DNA from: Kosakonia quasisacchari
GTDB lineage: Bacteria > Pseudomonadota > Gammaproteobacteria > Enterobacterales > Enterobacteriaceae
Assembly (NCBI RefSeq): GCF_004331415.1
Contig: NZ_SJOP01000008.1
Coordinates: forward strand, 148,429-212,428
Length of the DNA stretch: 64,000 nucleotides
Reading direction: 5' to 3'
The notes beneath the pieces are model-generated. The model did no database searches. It was not told where the DNA came from and was given only the letters and a program-made list of their open reading frames with translations. A program made the position numbers and the translations under genes. Shown here piece by piece: positions 10,607 to 20,600 of the stretch (position 1 is the stretch's first letter; each line of letters begins with the position of its first letter).

Positions 10607-10960
10607 TTAAAACGTTAGTACTTTATCGGCCGCCAGCGTCCACTGTGCCAGTTCTACCAGTGTGCCAATTTCCACACCGTCCACCAGCGGCAATGCGGTG
10701 ATGCCACGCCCGTCGGTGCAGGTTTTACACAGTTTCACCGGCACGTTTTGCGCCGTCAGAATTTCCAGCATCTGCTGGATGTTGTAGCCCTCGGCAGGTT
10801 TTTGCCCGCGCAACCCGGCGGTTACCGCGTCGGACATCAAAAACAGCCGCAGTTCGATGTCGCTATTCTGCTCACGCAGCGCGATAGCCAGCCGTAAGCT
10901 ATTAAACAGTGACTCGCTACCGTACGCAGCGCCATTGGCGATAATCACGATCTTTTGCAT
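10607..10960 (-). CDS. ychN: DsrE/DsrF-like protein YchN
   Basis: A 117-residue cytoplasmic protein of the DsrE/YchN family, nearly identical to E. coli YchN, which forms a hexamer with a conserved cysteine at a putative active site. The segment VPVKLCKTCTDGRGI has two cysteines, of which the first two-residue-spaced pair is the family feature. A role in sulfur transfer is inferred from the fold only. The start is the ATG in GAAGATGCAAAAG with AAGGAG seven bases upstream; a GTG two codons earlier is part of the spacer and is not used. Confidence 0.93.
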   Translation of the reverse strand: MQKIVIIANGAAYGSESLFNSLRLAIALREQNSDIELRLFLMSDAVTAGLRGQKPAEGYNIQQMLEILTAQNVPVKLCKTCTDGRGITALPLVDGVEIGTLVELAQWTLAADKVLTF

Positions 10961-11040
10961 CTTCACTCCTTCGATAAATAGTACATGTGGCGCCTATGCT
11001 ACTGCGCTCTCGCGGTGGGCGAAAGGCAATGGCGCAACAA

Positions 11041-11589
11041 TTACTGACCAAAGCGACCAATAAGCCCGGTGGCGGCAAGCGTGTGACCTTTCAGTTTTGC
11101 GAATAATTCTTCGCGCGTAAGTCCTTCCGGGAGCGTTGGTTTTAGCGAGGTCGCGATAAGAGTGAAGGTGTAATGATGCGCGCCGCTACCTGGCGGAGGG
11201 CAAGGGCCATGCCAGCGCAGATTGCCCGGCGTATTCTTTCCGCCCGTATATCCTTTGCCGTCACGCAGATCATTTTGTGCAAAGCCGGTACTGGAAGGGG
11301 AAATGTTATAAGCTACAAGGTGCGTCACACCGAGCCCGGTCGCGCCTTCGGGATCGTGAACGACAAGGGTAAAGCTCTGCGTTTGCGTTGGCGGATTGTT
11401 CCACACTAGCGACGGCGAAAAATTTTCGCCGGTACAGTTCGGGTTATTGCTGGCGTTACCGGCGAATTTTTTCTCCATCAAGGCGTTATCAGCAAATGCG
11501 GGGGATTGCAGGGTAAATAACTCGCTGGCGCTGGTCTGCGAGGCATAAAACAGGATCGCACTACACAAAAGTTTCTGCTTAGTGTTCAT
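11041..11589 (-). CDS. Secreted YbhB/YbcL-type (PEBP, Raf-kinase-inhibitor-like) protein
   Basis: A 182-residue protein with a cleavable signal peptide (MNTKQKLLCSAILFYASQTSA, then SELF) and a phosphatidylethanolamine-binding-protein fold. Family landmarks are LVVHDPEG near 76-83, the ligand-pocket segment GNLRWHGPCPPPGSGAHHYTF near 121-141, and the closing LKGHTLAATGLIGRFGQ. Bacterial YbcL-type members are periplasmic; one uropathogenic version affects neutrophil migration, but no function can be transferred here. The ribosome site GGAGAG precedes the ATG. It is divergent from ychP across 118 bp. Confidence 0.88.
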   Translation of the reverse strand: MNTKQKLLCSAILFYASQTSASELFTLQSPAFADNALMEKKFAGNASNNPNCTGENFSPSLVWNNPPTQTQSFTLVVHDPEGATGLGVTHLVAYNISPSSTGFAQNDLRDGKGYTGGKNTPGNLRWHGPCPPPGSGAHHYTFTLIATSLKPTLPEGLTREELFAKLKGHTLAATGLIGRFGQ

Positions 11590-11707
11590 GTTAACTCTCC
11601 GGTACGGGGTGCATTAACTGTAGTTGCAGCGAAGCGCAGGGATAAGGTTTTTCCTGGTATTTTGTCTGCGGCTGTAAAGCCCTGGCAAAACCGTTAAACT
11701 TAACGCT

Positions 11708-13105
11708 ATGAATTATCCCCTCCTTACACTTCTGATGCTGTCACTGATAAGCGGCGTCGCCAGTGCCCGGCAGAATAGCTTCGTACAGCAAGCGGAAAAC
11801 CCCTTCGATAATGACGGCGACGGTCTGCCGGATCTGGGCATGGCTGCGGAAAATGGCGCGCAGGAAAAACATTTCGCCGAAATGGCAAAAGCGTTCGGCG
11901 AAGCCAGTATGAACGATAACGGTTTGACCACTGGCGAGCAGGCACGGCAGTTTGCATTCGGGCAATTGCGCGATGTCGTCAGCGGCGAAGTGAATCAGCA
12001 AGTGGAATCCTGGCTTTCGCCGTGGGGCAGCGCCAGCATAGATTTCAAAGTGGATAATGAGGGCGGGTTCACCGGCAGCCACGGCGACTGGTTTGTCCCG
12101 CTGCAGGATAATAATCGCTATCTCAGCTGGAGCCAGCTTGGTCTGACGCAGCAGGATGCAGGTCTTGTGGGGAATGTTGGCGTTGGTCAGCGCTGGATCG
12201 CCGGAGACTGGCTGCTGGGCTATAACACCTTTTACGATAACCTGCTTGATGACAATAGTGGACGCGCTGGGCTGGGAGCCGAGGCCTGGGGCGAGTATTT
12301 ACGCTTTTCGGCAAACTACTACCAGCCGGTAAACAGCTGGGAGTACCAAACTGCCACGCTGCAACAGCGCATGGCGCGGGGCTACGATGTCACGGCGCAG
12401 GCACGATTACCGTTTTATCAGCAGCTCAACACTAGCGTCAGCGTTGAGCAATATTTCGGTAACAGTGTCGATCTGTTTGATACGGGGACGGGTTATCACA
12501 ACCCGGTGGCGGTAAAACTGGGGGTGAATTACACGCCGGTCCCGCTGGTGACGCTGACCGCTGAACATCGGCAGGGAGAAAGCGGGGTTAGCCAGAACGA
12601 TTTAGGCCTGAAAGTGAATTATCGCTTTGGTGTACCTCTGTGGAAGCAACTCTCTGCCAGCGAAGTGGCAGAAAGCCGTTCGCTACGGGGTAGCCGCTAC
12701 GACAGCCCGACGCGCAATAATGCGCCGATTTTCGAACATCGCCAGCGTAAAACACTGTCGGTATTTCTCGCCACGCCGCCGTGGGATTTGCAGCCGGGTG
12801 AGACGGTGGCGCTGAAACTGCAAATTAACAGCACGCACGGTGTGCGTTCGATAACCTGGCAGGGCGACACCCAGGCGTTAAGCCTCACGCCGCCGGCCAA
12901 TGGGCGCAGCAGCGATGGCTGGACACTGATTATGCCACGCTGGGATAGCGCAGAAAGCGCCACCAACCGCTGGACGTTGTCGGCACTGGTGGAAGACGAT
13001 AAAGGGCAGCGCGTTGAGTCAAACACAATCGAACTGAAGCTGACGGAGCCGGTGATCCCGCCAGCTGAAAACAATAACACGGGCTGGACACTGCCAGACC
13101 CGTAA
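11708..13105 (+). CDS. ychP: Inverse autotransporter (intimin/invasin-like), YchP type
   Basis: A 465-residue outer-membrane protein. Residues 1-20 are a signal peptide (ending GVASA). Residues about 60-310 form the inverse-autotransporter beta barrel, with the family patterns VESWLSPWGSASIDFK, WLLGYNTFYDN and GLGAEAWGEYLRFSANYY. The C-terminal ~130 residues (from RKTLSVFLATPPW) look like one Ig-like surface domain. It is much shorter than intimin, so it would expose one domain only. Adhesion or host binding is plausible but not shown. It corresponds in position to E. coli ychP, next to narL, and converges with narL after 4 bp. Confidence 0.9.
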   Translation: MNYPLLTLLMLSLISGVASARQNSFVQQAENPFDNDGDGLPDLGMAAENGAQEKHFAEMAKAFGEASMNDNGLTTGEQARQFAFGQLRDVVSGEVNQQVESWLSPWGSASIDFKVDNEGGFTGSHGDWFVPLQDNNRYLSWSQLGLTQQDAGLVGNVGVGQRWIAGDWLLGYNTFYDNLLDDNSGRAGLGAEAWGEYLRFSANYYQPVNSWEYQTATLQQRMARGYDVTAQARLPFYQQLNTSVSVEQYFGNSVDLFDTGTGYHNPVAVKLGVNYTPVPLVTLTAEHRQGESGVSQNDLGLKVNYRFGVPLWKQLSASEVAESRSLRGSRYDSPTRNNAPIFEHRQRKTLSVFLATPPWDLQPGETVALKLQINSTHGVRSITWQGDTQALSLTPPANGRSSDGWTLIMPRWDSAESATNRWTLSALVEDDKGQRVESNTIELKLTEPVIPPAENNNTGWTLPDP

Positions 13106-13109
13106 CGTG

Positions 13110-13760
13110 TTAGAAAATACGTTCCTGATGCACCCAAACAGCAGCTTCGACGCGGGATTTCAGTTTCATTTTCTTCAGCATGTGTTTGACGTGAACTTTA
13201 ACCGTGCTTTCAGTGATGTCCAGGCGGCGGGCAATCATCTTATTTGGCAATCCCTGGGCAATGAGCTTGAGAATGTCGCGTTCGCGCGGCGTAAGTTGCG
13301 TGATATCGCGATCGGTGGTGGCACGGTTGGCGCGCAGGCTGGCAGCCAGCACCGGGGTGAGCGCTTCGCTGAGCACCATTTCGCCCGCAGCAGCTTGTTG
13401 CAGCGCTTTCAGCAGATCTTCCGGTTCCATATCTTTCAGCAGATAGCCATCTGCGCCGCGTTTTAATGCGGTGACCACGTCTTCTTCATGGTTGGAAACG
13501 CTAAAGACGACAACGCGACCAGACAGGGTTTTTTCCCGCAGTTTATCCAGCGTTTCCAACCCGTTCATGCCTGGCATGTTGAGATCCAGCAAAATCAAAT
13601 CCGGGTCCAGCGATTCCGCCAGTTCAATGCCTTGCTCGCCGTTGCTGGCTTCGCCGACTACGGTGATGTCGGGAGCCATGCTGATTAACTGCTTCACGCC
13701 GGTTCGCAGCATTGGATGGTCGTCGATCAGGAGGATGGTGGCCGGATCCTGATTACTCAT
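13110..13760 (-). CDS. narL: Nitrate/nitrite response regulator NarL
   Basis: NarL is the DNA-binding partner of NarX and NarQ; when phosphorylated it binds TACYYMT heptamers and activates narK and narGHJI while repressing other anaerobic genes. The 216-residue product has the receiver domain with D59 as phosphoacceptor ([17 protein letters not shown]) and a GerE/LuxR helix-turn-helix ([34 protein letters not shown]). The start at 13760 ([15 protein letters not shown]) gives the family length; the reading frame stays open 40 codons upstream, inside narX. It overlaps narX by 8 bp. Confidence 0.97.
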   Translation of the reverse strand: MSNQDPATILLIDDHPMLRTGVKQLISMAPDITVVGEASNGEQGIELAESLDPDLILLDLNMPGMNGLETLDKLREKTLSGRVVVFSVSNHEEDVVTALKRGADGYLLKDMEPEDLLKALQQAAAGEMVLSEALTPVLAASLRANRATTDRDITQLTPRERDILKLIAQGLPNKMIARRLDITESTVKVHVKHMLKKMKLKSRVEAAVWVHQERIF

Positions 13761-15555
13761 GGGTATCTCCTTGCATGGATGAGAGAAACGTCTCTGGTAT
13801 AAACGTAACGACGACCTCGGTGCCGCCGGATACTCCGGGGCGAACCTGGCAATCGCCGCGCAGGCTTTGCGCGCGGTCACGCATAATTATCAATCCATAA
13901 TGGTTAGTCCTTTCAGCATTGACCGGGATGCCGCAACCATTGTCGGTGATGCGCAATATTACCCGGTTTTCCTGCTGTTGCACTGCGACGCTGACCGCGG
14001 TTGCGCCGGAGTGTTTTAATGCATTGCTCAGTGCCTCGCGGGCTATCTGTAACAGATGAATGGCCTGATGCGCCGGAACCAGCCGGGGCGGTAGCTGATA
14101 ATCAAGACGCACCTGGAAACCGAAACGCGCACTGTACTCCAGGCAACTGGACTCCAGCGCCGGGCGCAGCCCCGGTTCGGTTAATTGCAAACGAAACGTG
14201 GTCAGCAACTCGCGTAACTGCGCCCATGAGGTATTCAGCTCGTTGCGGATCTGCCCAAGCAATTGCTGGCTGTTTTCCGGCAGCGCATCACCCTGCATTT
14301 GCAGGCAACTCACCTGCATCTTCATGCAGGAGAGGGACTGGGCGATAGAGTCGTGTAATTCGCGGGCAATGGTGGCGCGCTCTTCCATTACCATCAACTG
14401 CTGCTGTCTGTCCTGATGGCGATCCAGCGCCAGCGTCGCGGTGAGTTGTTCCACCAACGTGTCGACCAGTTGCTGCTGGTCATGATTTAAATGGCGACCC
14501 GGGGGCAGTGTTGCTAACAGCAAACCATATTGCATATGCGCATCGGCGAGCCGCCATTTCAGCGTGGTGCCAAACCCGCTGGATTCAGTGAGAATTCCGT
14601 TGCGCGGACATAAATGGCAGCCTTTGTCATCGCAACTGGCATCCGACTGGCAGGTAAAATCCTGATGATTTTCCTCATCTTCCAGGTCGTAAACCCGCAG
14701 CTCAATATCGTGTAGCAGGGTTAAATTCTGCAAGCCGTTCAACACTGGCGAGAGACGCTCGCACATCGGGATGCGCGAATGCAGCCGGTGGTTAGCCTGC
14801 CATAAAAACGACAGAATCTGGTTTTTTTGCTCAAGCCCGGCGGTTTTTTCTTGTACGCGGCGTTCCAGTATCGCGTAACTCTCGCCCAGCTCGGCAGACA
14901 TGTTATTTAACGCCTCGCCAAGCGTTGCCATCTCGTTACGCCCGCTGATGCGCGCGCGCTGGGTAAAGTCGCGCTGGCTGACCGCACGCGCCATGCTTAA
15001 CAATTGTTGCCACGGACGGAGTAGACGCGCCCGTAACCAAACCACGGCAAACAGCAATAACAGGCCCATCACTATCGCCATTATCCGGTGCATCACCACC
15101 ACTTGTTCAATGCGGTGTTCGGTGCTGCGGTCAAACGAGGTCACCAGACGGTCGATTCGCCCAACGAAAATCGCAATGATTTCCGCTGCTTGCGGCGGTT
15201 GTTGCGCATTCTTTATCGCCGGAACGACCTCGCTGTGCCAGTAATTTTGCAACGCGGCGAGCTGCGCTTGCTGGCCGTCGCGCTGTGCCGCATGCGCCAG
15301 TTCAGGGCTGAATGCGGTGTACTCCATTTCATCGAGTAAATATTGCTCATCTTCATGCAGCGGAATGGCAGACAACAGGCGGTAGCTCTGCATTCGCAGT
15401 GAACCAGCTTTGTTGATCGCATGTGCGCTGCCCTGAACGCCCTGTACCAGCCAGCCAGAGATAGCCATGCCCGTCACGCCAATGGCGGTCGACAGCAACA
15501 TCAACAACGCCAGTTGGTTAACCAACGAGATCGGTGAAAAAAGGCGTTTTAGCAT
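13753..15555 (-). CDS. narX: Nitrate/nitrite sensor histidine kinase NarX
   Basis: NarX senses periplasmic nitrate and controls the phosphorylation of NarL. The 600-residue protein has TM1 at about 15-37, a periplasmic four-helix sensor with the nitrate-binding P-box (SLRMQSYRL at 47-55), TM2 at about 155-172, HAMP, a central module with a cysteine cluster ([17 protein letters not shown]), a HisKA_3 domain with the phosphoacceptor His in [15 protein letters not shown], and a C-terminal HATPase ([19 protein letters not shown]). The narXL order with overlap implies co-translation. Confidence 0.97.
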   Translation of the reverse strand: MLKRLFSPISLVNQLALLMLLSTAIGVTGMAISGWLVQGVQGSAHAINKAGSLRMQSYRLLSAIPLHEDEQYLLDEMEYTAFSPELAHAAQRDGQQAQLAALQNYWHSEVVPAIKNAQQPPQAAEIIAIFVGRIDRLVTSFDRSTEHRIEQVVVMHRIMAIVMGLLLLFAVVWLRARLLRPWQQLLSMARAVSQRDFTQRARISGRNEMATLGEALNNMSAELGESYAILERRVQEKTAGLEQKNQILSFLWQANHRLHSRIPMCERLSPVLNGLQNLTLLHDIELRVYDLEDEENHQDFTCQSDASCDDKGCHLCPRNGILTESSGFGTTLKWRLADAHMQYGLLLATLPPGRHLNHDQQQLVDTLVEQLTATLALDRHQDRQQQLMVMEERATIARELHDSIAQSLSCMKMQVSCLQMQGDALPENSQQLLGQIRNELNTSWAQLRELLTTFRLQLTEPGLRPALESSCLEYSARFGFQVRLDYQLPPRLVPAHQAIHLLQIAREALSNALKHSGATAVSVAVQQQENRVILRITDNGCGIPVNAERTNHYGLIIMRDRAQSLRGDCQVRPGVSGGTEVVVTFIPETFLSSMQGDTHE

Positions 15556-15621
15556 ACGTGATTAAGGCTCCTCGGCCGCGTCTGTTGCGGATGGCGCTAT
15601 TGTCAGCCATCGCCTGGGGTA

Positions 15622-15648
15622 TACCCATACCTCTAAAGGATTACTCCT
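15622..15648. promoter_or_regulatory. Cluster of NarL heptamers in the narX-narK intergenic region
   Basis: Three exact matches to TACYYMT on the plus strand: TACCCAT (15622), TACCTCT (15628, sharing one base) and TACTCCT (15642). They lie about 70-95 bp upstream of the narX start codon and about 200 bp upstream of the inferred narK start, so they could serve narXL autoregulation, narK, or both. The 308 bp between narX and narK hold these, the 7-2-7 site and the FNR site, and no gene. Confidence 0.55.
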
Positions 15649-15737
15649 TTATTGCCAGCGAGCCGACATGAGTGGGAACAATCTGAGTAGAGAAGGTCAG
15701 AACCGTGAAAAACCACACCTTTTTTGCCAGTAAATGC

Positions 15738-15753
15738 TACTCATAAATGAGCA
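15738..15753. promoter_or_regulatory. NarL/NarP 7-2-7 site upstream of narK
   Basis: TACTCAT-aa-ATGAGCA: an inverted pair of heptamers. The left half fits TACYYMT exactly; the right has one mismatch. It is centred about 93 bp before the inferred narK start, which suits activation together with the downstream FNR site. Confidence 0.65.
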
Positions 15754-15790
15754 TGGTGATTTTTCGCTCGCTAAGTGGGCTGCTTTTCCT

Positions 15791-15804
15791 TTGATTTATA
15801 TCAA
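15791..15804. promoter_or_regulatory. FNR site of the narK promoter
   Basis: TTGAT-ttat-ATCAA, a perfect FNR palindrome. Its centre is about 41 bp upstream of a start near 15839, with TAAGGT at 15826-15831 as the -10 candidate: class II activation geometry, expected for an anaerobically induced nitrate transporter. Confidence 0.85.
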
Positions 15805-15863
15805 CTTAACTACCGCTATAAAAACTAAGGTGGCAGGCATCAAACCGTTCAGCAGAGGTGTAT

Positions 15864-17255
15864 ATGCAGCACTCATCCATCCCGGGAAAAAGTTCGTCAG
15901 CGCGGGTTATTACCGACTGGCGTCCTGAAGATCCGGCATTCTGGCAACAGCAGGGCGCGAAGATTGCGAGCCGTAACTTGTGGATCTCCGTGCCTTGTCT
16001 TCTTCTGGCTTTCTGCGTCTGGATGCTTTTTAGCGCAGTCGCCGTCAATCTCCCGAAAGTGGGTTTTCAGTTTACCACCGACCAGCTCTTTATGCTGACA
16101 GCGCTACCATCCGTTTCCGGCGCATTGTTACGCGTACCGTACTCTTTTATGGTGCCGGTGTTTGGCGGTCGTCGCTGGACAGCTTTCAGCACCGGGATCT
16201 TAATTATTCCGTGTGTGTGGTTGGGTTTTGCTGTGCAGGATCTGAGTACGCCGTTTAGCACGTTTATCATTATCTCGCTGCTGTGCGGTTTCGCCGGTGC
16301 GAACTTTGCCTCAAGTATGGCGAACATCAGTTTCTTCTTTCCAAAACAGAAGCAGGGTGGCGCGCTCGGCATCAACGGTGGATTTGGCAACCTCGGCGTG
16401 AGTGTGATGCAATTGATCGCACCGCTGGCGGTCTCTTTTTCCATTTTTGCCGCCTTTGGCGGTACCGGTGCCGCGCAGCCAGACGGTTCGTTACTGTACC
16501 TCGAAAATGCCGCGTGGATATGGGTGCCGTTACTGGCGGTGTTTACCCTGGCTGCCTGGTTCGGTATGAATGAACTGGCAACCTCTAAAGCCTCGCTCAG
16601 CGCACAACTCCCGGTGCTCAAACGTTCGCACCTGTGGATCATGAGCTTCCTTTATCTGGCAACGTTCGGTTCGTTTATCGGCTTTTCTGCCGGTTTTGCG
16701 ATGCTGTCGAAAACCCAGTTCCCGGAAGTGCAGATTCTGCATTTTGCCTTCTTCGGCCCGTTGGTGGGCGCGCTGGCGCGTTCCGCTGGCGGTGCGATTT
16801 CTGACCGTCTGGGAGGGACTCGCGTAACGCTGGTGAACTTCGTGGTGATGGCCATTTTCAGCGCTTTACTGTTCCTGACCCTGCCATCGGGCGGCACCGG
16901 TGGCAATTTCACCGCGTTCTTCTGCGTCTTCCTGGTGCTGTTCCTGACGGCCGGGCTGGGCAGTGGTTCGACATTCCAGATGATTTCGGTGATTTTCCGC
17001 AAAAAGACCATGGAACGCGTTCAACAACGAGGCGGTTCTGAAGGTGAAGCCATGCGCGAAGCTGCCACCGAAACAGCTGCGGCGCTGGGCTTTATCTCGG
17101 CCATTGGCGCGATTGGCGGTTTCTTTATTCCGAAAGCATTCGGCACTTCACTGGCGTTAACCGGCTCGCCGGCAGGCGCAATGAAAGTGTTCCTCGTGTT
17201 CTATATCGCCTGCGTGGTCATCACCTGGGCGATATACGGGCGTAAAAAACAATAA
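15864..17255 (+). CDS. narK: Nitrate/nitrite antiporter NarK
   Basis: NarK, a 12-helix MFS protein, imports nitrate and exports nitrite during nitrate respiration. The 463-residue product keeps the nitrate-signature glycine-rich helices GFAGANFASSMANISFFFPKQKQGGALGINGGFGNLG and a matching C-terminal one (AAALGFISAIGAIGGFF), plus the substrate-binding arginines in VPYSFMVPVFGGRRW and ALARSAGG. I take the ATG at 15864 (AGAGG just upstream), not the GTG two codons earlier; this gives the length of E. coli NarK. It is divergent from narXL and is followed by its own terminator. Confidence 0.96.
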   Translation: MQHSSIPGKSSSARVITDWRPEDPAFWQQQGAKIASRNLWISVPCLLLAFCVWMLFSAVAVNLPKVGFQFTTDQLFMLTALPSVSGALLRVPYSFMVPVFGGRRWTAFSTGILIIPCVWLGFAVQDLSTPFSTFIIISLLCGFAGANFASSMANISFFFPKQKQGGALGINGGFGNLGVSVMQLIAPLAVSFSIFAAFGGTGAAQPDGSLLYLENAAWIWVPLLAVFTLAAWFGMNELATSKASLSAQLPVLKRSHLWIMSFLYLATFGSFIGFSAGFAMLSKTQFPEVQILHFAFFGPLVGALARSAGGAISDRLGGTRVTLVNFVVMAIFSALLFLTLPSGGTGGNFTAFFCVFLVLFLTAGLGSGSTFQMISVIFRKKTMERVQQRGGSEGEAMREAATETAAALGFISAIGAIGGFFIPKAFGTSLALTGSPAGAMKVFLVFYIACVVITWAIYGRKKQ

Positions 17256-17280
17256 CACTCAGTAAATGTTGATTATCCTT

Positions 17281-17305
17281 GCGCGGTGAAAGCCGCGCTT
17301 TTTTT
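17281..17305 (+). terminator. Rho-independent terminator of narK
   Basis: Perfect stem GCGCGG-tgaaag-CCGCGC followed by T7, 26 bp after the narK stop codon. It separates narK from the narG promoter region. Confidence 0.92.
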
Positions 17306-17393
17306 ATGCTGTAATTAGTTACAACATACTAATGAATCTTTCAGCGCCGTGCTGCGGAAACCTCTGTGATAGACATCACTTTGCAGGTTCATC

Positions 17394-17400
17394 TACCCCT
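17394..17400 (+). promoter_or_regulatory. NarL heptamer of the narG promoter, far site
   Basis: TACCCCT, centred 195 bp upstream of the start inferred from the FNR site (about 17592). E. coli narG has a NarL heptamer of the same sequence at -195. A second similar word (TACCCCG) follows at 17404. Confidence 0.75.
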
Positions 17401-17462
17401 TAATACCCCGGAACGCGGAATTATCTGCTTGTACCGCTGCGAGTTTATATAAAACCATTATT

Positions 17463-17475
17463 TATCAATGGATTA
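17463..17475. promoter_or_regulatory. IHF site of the narG promoter
   Basis: TATCAATGGATTA fits the IHF consensus WATCAANNNNTTR exactly. It lies about 123 bp upstream of the inferred start, between the far and near NarL sites, where IHF bending is needed to bring the -195 NarL site to the promoter in E. coli. Confidence 0.8.
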
Positions 17476-17499
17476 AAAAATAGAAATCCCTAACTCTTT

Positions 17500-17506
17500 A
17501 TGGGTA
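17500..17506 (-). promoter_or_regulatory. NarL heptamer of the narG promoter, near site
   Basis: ATGGGTA, the reverse complement of the consensus TACCCAT, centred at about -89 relative to the inferred narG start; the same position is occupied in E. coli. Confidence 0.72.
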
Positions 17507-17543
17507 CTCCGTCGAATGAGCCCCGAAACGAAGCTGTAGCAGC

Positions 17544-17557
17544 TTGATCATCATCAA
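17544..17557. promoter_or_regulatory. FNR site of the narGHJI promoter
   Basis: TTGAT-catc-ATCAA, a perfect FNR palindrome centred at 17550.5. With class II spacing it puts the transcription start near 17592, about 59 bp before the narG ATG. The 395 bp between narK and narG contain the narK terminator and this NarL-IHF-NarL-FNR array only. Confidence 0.88.
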
Positions 17558-17650
17558 TTCTCTTTGTCTTTGTGAGGGTTAACGTCGCCGCAATTGCAGC
17601 AATGTCGATTTACCAAGAGAGCCTGACAGGCTCCAACAGGAGAACCCCCG

Positions 17651-20600
17651 ATGAGTAAATTCCTGGACCGGTTTCGCTACTTCAAACAGAAAGGCGAAAC
17701 CTTTGCCGATGGGCACGGCCAGCTCTTAAACACCAACCGGGACTGGGAGGATGGATACCGTAACCGCTGGCAGCACGACAAAATCGTGCGTTCTACCCAT
17801 GGCGTAAACTGCACGGGCTCGTGCAGCTGGCAGATCTTCGTGAAGAACGGTCTGGTTACCTGGGAAACCCAGCAGACTGACTATCCACGCACCCGTCCGG
17901 ATATGCCGAATCATGAACCGCGCGGCTGCCCGCGTGGTGCCAGCTACTCCTGGTACCTCTATAGTGCTAACCGCCTGAAATACCCCCTGATGCGTAAACG
18001 CCTGATCAAACTGTGGCGTGAAGCGAAAGCTCAGCACAGCGATCCGGTTAATGCCTGGGCTTCCATCATTGAAGATGCGGATAAAGCGAAAAGCTTTAAA
18101 CAGGCGCGTGGCCGCGGTGGTTTCGTACGTTCCTCCTGGCAGGAAGTGAACGAGCTGATTGCGGCATCTAACGTTTATACCGTGAAAACTTACGGCCCGG
18201 ACCGTGTCGCAGGCTTCTCGCCGATCCCGGCAATGTCGATGGTTTCTTACGCTTCCGGCGCGCGTTATCTCTCGTTACTGGGCGGCACCTGCCTGAGTTT
18301 TTACGACTGGTACTGCGACTTACCGCCAGCCTCTCCGCAAACCTGGGGCGAGCAGACCGACGTGCCGGAATCTGCCGACTGGTACAACTCAAGCTACATT
18401 ATCGCCTGGGGCTCTAACGTTCCGCAGACCCGTACGCCGGACGCCCATTTCTTTACCGAAGTGCGCTACAAAGGCACCAAAACGGTTGCGGTAACGCCGG
18501 ACTACGCCGAAATCGCTAAGCTGTGTGATTTGTGGCTGGCACCGAAGCAGGGTACCGATGCGGCAATGGCGATGGCGATGGGCCACGTTATGCTGCGCGA
18601 ATTCCACCTCGACAAACCGAGCCAGTACTTCACCGATTATGTTCGTCGTTATACCGACATGCCGATGCTGGTGATGCTCGAAGAGCGTGACGGTTACTAT
18701 GCGGCAGGCCGCATGCTACGCGCCGCCGATCTGGTGGATGCGCTGGGTCAGGAAAATAATCCGGAGTGGAAAACTGTTGCCCTGGATAGCGAAGGCAACC
18801 TGACCGCGCCGAACGGCTCTATCGGTTTCCGTTGGGGTGAAAAAGGCAAGTGGAACCTTGAGCAGCGTGATGGCAGTAACGGCGCTGACGTTGAGCTGGA
18901 TCTGAGCCTGTTGGGCAAACACGATGATATCGCGCAGGTCGGCTTCCCGTACTTTGGTGGTGACAATACTGAACATTTCGCGGGTGTAAAACTCGATAAC
19001 ATCTTGATGCACAAACTGCCGGTTAAACGCCTGCAACTGGCTGATGGCAGCACTGCGCTGGTCACCACGGTTTACGACCTCACGATGGCAAACTACGGCC
19101 TGGATCGCGGTCTGGGTGATGAAAACTGCGCAACCCGTTACGACGAAATCAAAGCCTACACACCAGCTTGGGCGGAGAAAGTCACCGGGGTTTCGCAGTC
19201 GCAAATTATCCGCATCGCCCGCGAATTCGCCGATAACGCCGATAAAACGCATGGCCGTTCGATGGTTATCATCGGCGCCGGGATGAATCACTGGTATCAC
19301 CTCGATATGAACTACCGTGGGATCATCAATATGCTGGTCTTCTGCGGTTGCGTGGGACAGAGCGGCGGCGGTTGGGCACACTACGTTGGCCAGGAAAAAC
19401 TGCGTCCGCAAACGGGCTGGCAGCCGCTGGCATTTGCCCTCGACTGGCAGCGTCCGGCGCGTCACATGAACAGCACCTCCTACTTCTATAACCACTCCAG
19501 CCAGTGGCGTTACGAGACGGTAACCGCACAGGAATTCCTGTCGCCGTTAGCGGATAAATCCCGCTATACCGGCCATCTGATCGACTTTAACGTGCGCGCT
19601 GAGCGTATGGGCTGGCTGCCGTCCGCGCCGCAACTGGGCACCAACCCGCTGCGTATCGCCGCTGAAGCGGAAAAAGCGGGCATGAGCGCGGTCGATTACA
19701 CTGTTAAATCGCTGAAAGACGGTTCACTGCGTTTCGCGGCGGAACAGCCGGAAAACGGCAAAAACCACCCGCGTAACCTGTTTATCTGGCGATCCAACCT
19801 GCTGGGTTCTTCCGGTAAGGGCCACGAGTTTATGCTCAAGTACCTGCTGGGCACCGAACACGGTATTCAGGGTAAAGATCTGGGCAAACAGGGCGGTGTG
19901 AAACCGGAAGAAGTGGAGTGGCATGACAACGGCCTCGACGGCAAACTGGATCTGGTGGTTACTCTTGATTTCCGTCTGTCCAGCACCTGTCTCTACTCGG
20001 ATATCGTGCTGCCAACCGCGACCTGGTACGAAAAAGACGACATGAATACCTCGGATATGCATCCGTTTATTCATCCGCTTTCTGCTGCCGTCGACCCGGC
20101 GTGGGAATCCAAAAGCGACTGGGAAATTTATAAAGGCATCGCCAAATCCTTCTCCGCGCTGTGCGTTGGGCATTTAGGCAAAGAGACCGATGTCGTGACG
20201 CTGCCGATTCAGCATGACTCCGCCGCTGAACTTGCGCAGCCGCTGGGTGTGAAAGACTGGAAGAAAGGCGAGTGTGACCTGATCCCAGGCAAAACCGCGC
20301 CGCACATTATTCCGGTGGAACGCGACTACCCGGCAACCTACGAACGCTTTACCTCTATCGGCCCGCTGATGGAAAAAATCGGCAACGGTGGTAAAGGCAT
20401 CGCCTGGAATACCCAGAGCGAAATGGATCTGCTGCGTAAGCTGAACTACACCAAAGCGGATGGCCCGGCGAAAGGGCAACCGATGCTCAATACCGCCATT
20501 GACGCGGCGGAAATGATCCTCACGCTGGCACCGGAAACCAACGGCCATGTGGCGGTTAAAGCCTGGGCAGCGCTAAGTGAATTCACCGGCCGCGACCATA

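Noticed and set aside
13761..13880. Forty-codon N-terminal extension of narL
   Set aside because: It lies inside the 3' end of narX and is not conserved; the ATG at 13760 gives the normal 216-residue NarL.
18716..19495. Minus-strand open frame of 259 codons opposite narG
   Set aside because: Mirror of narG codon bias; narG is intact in this stretch.
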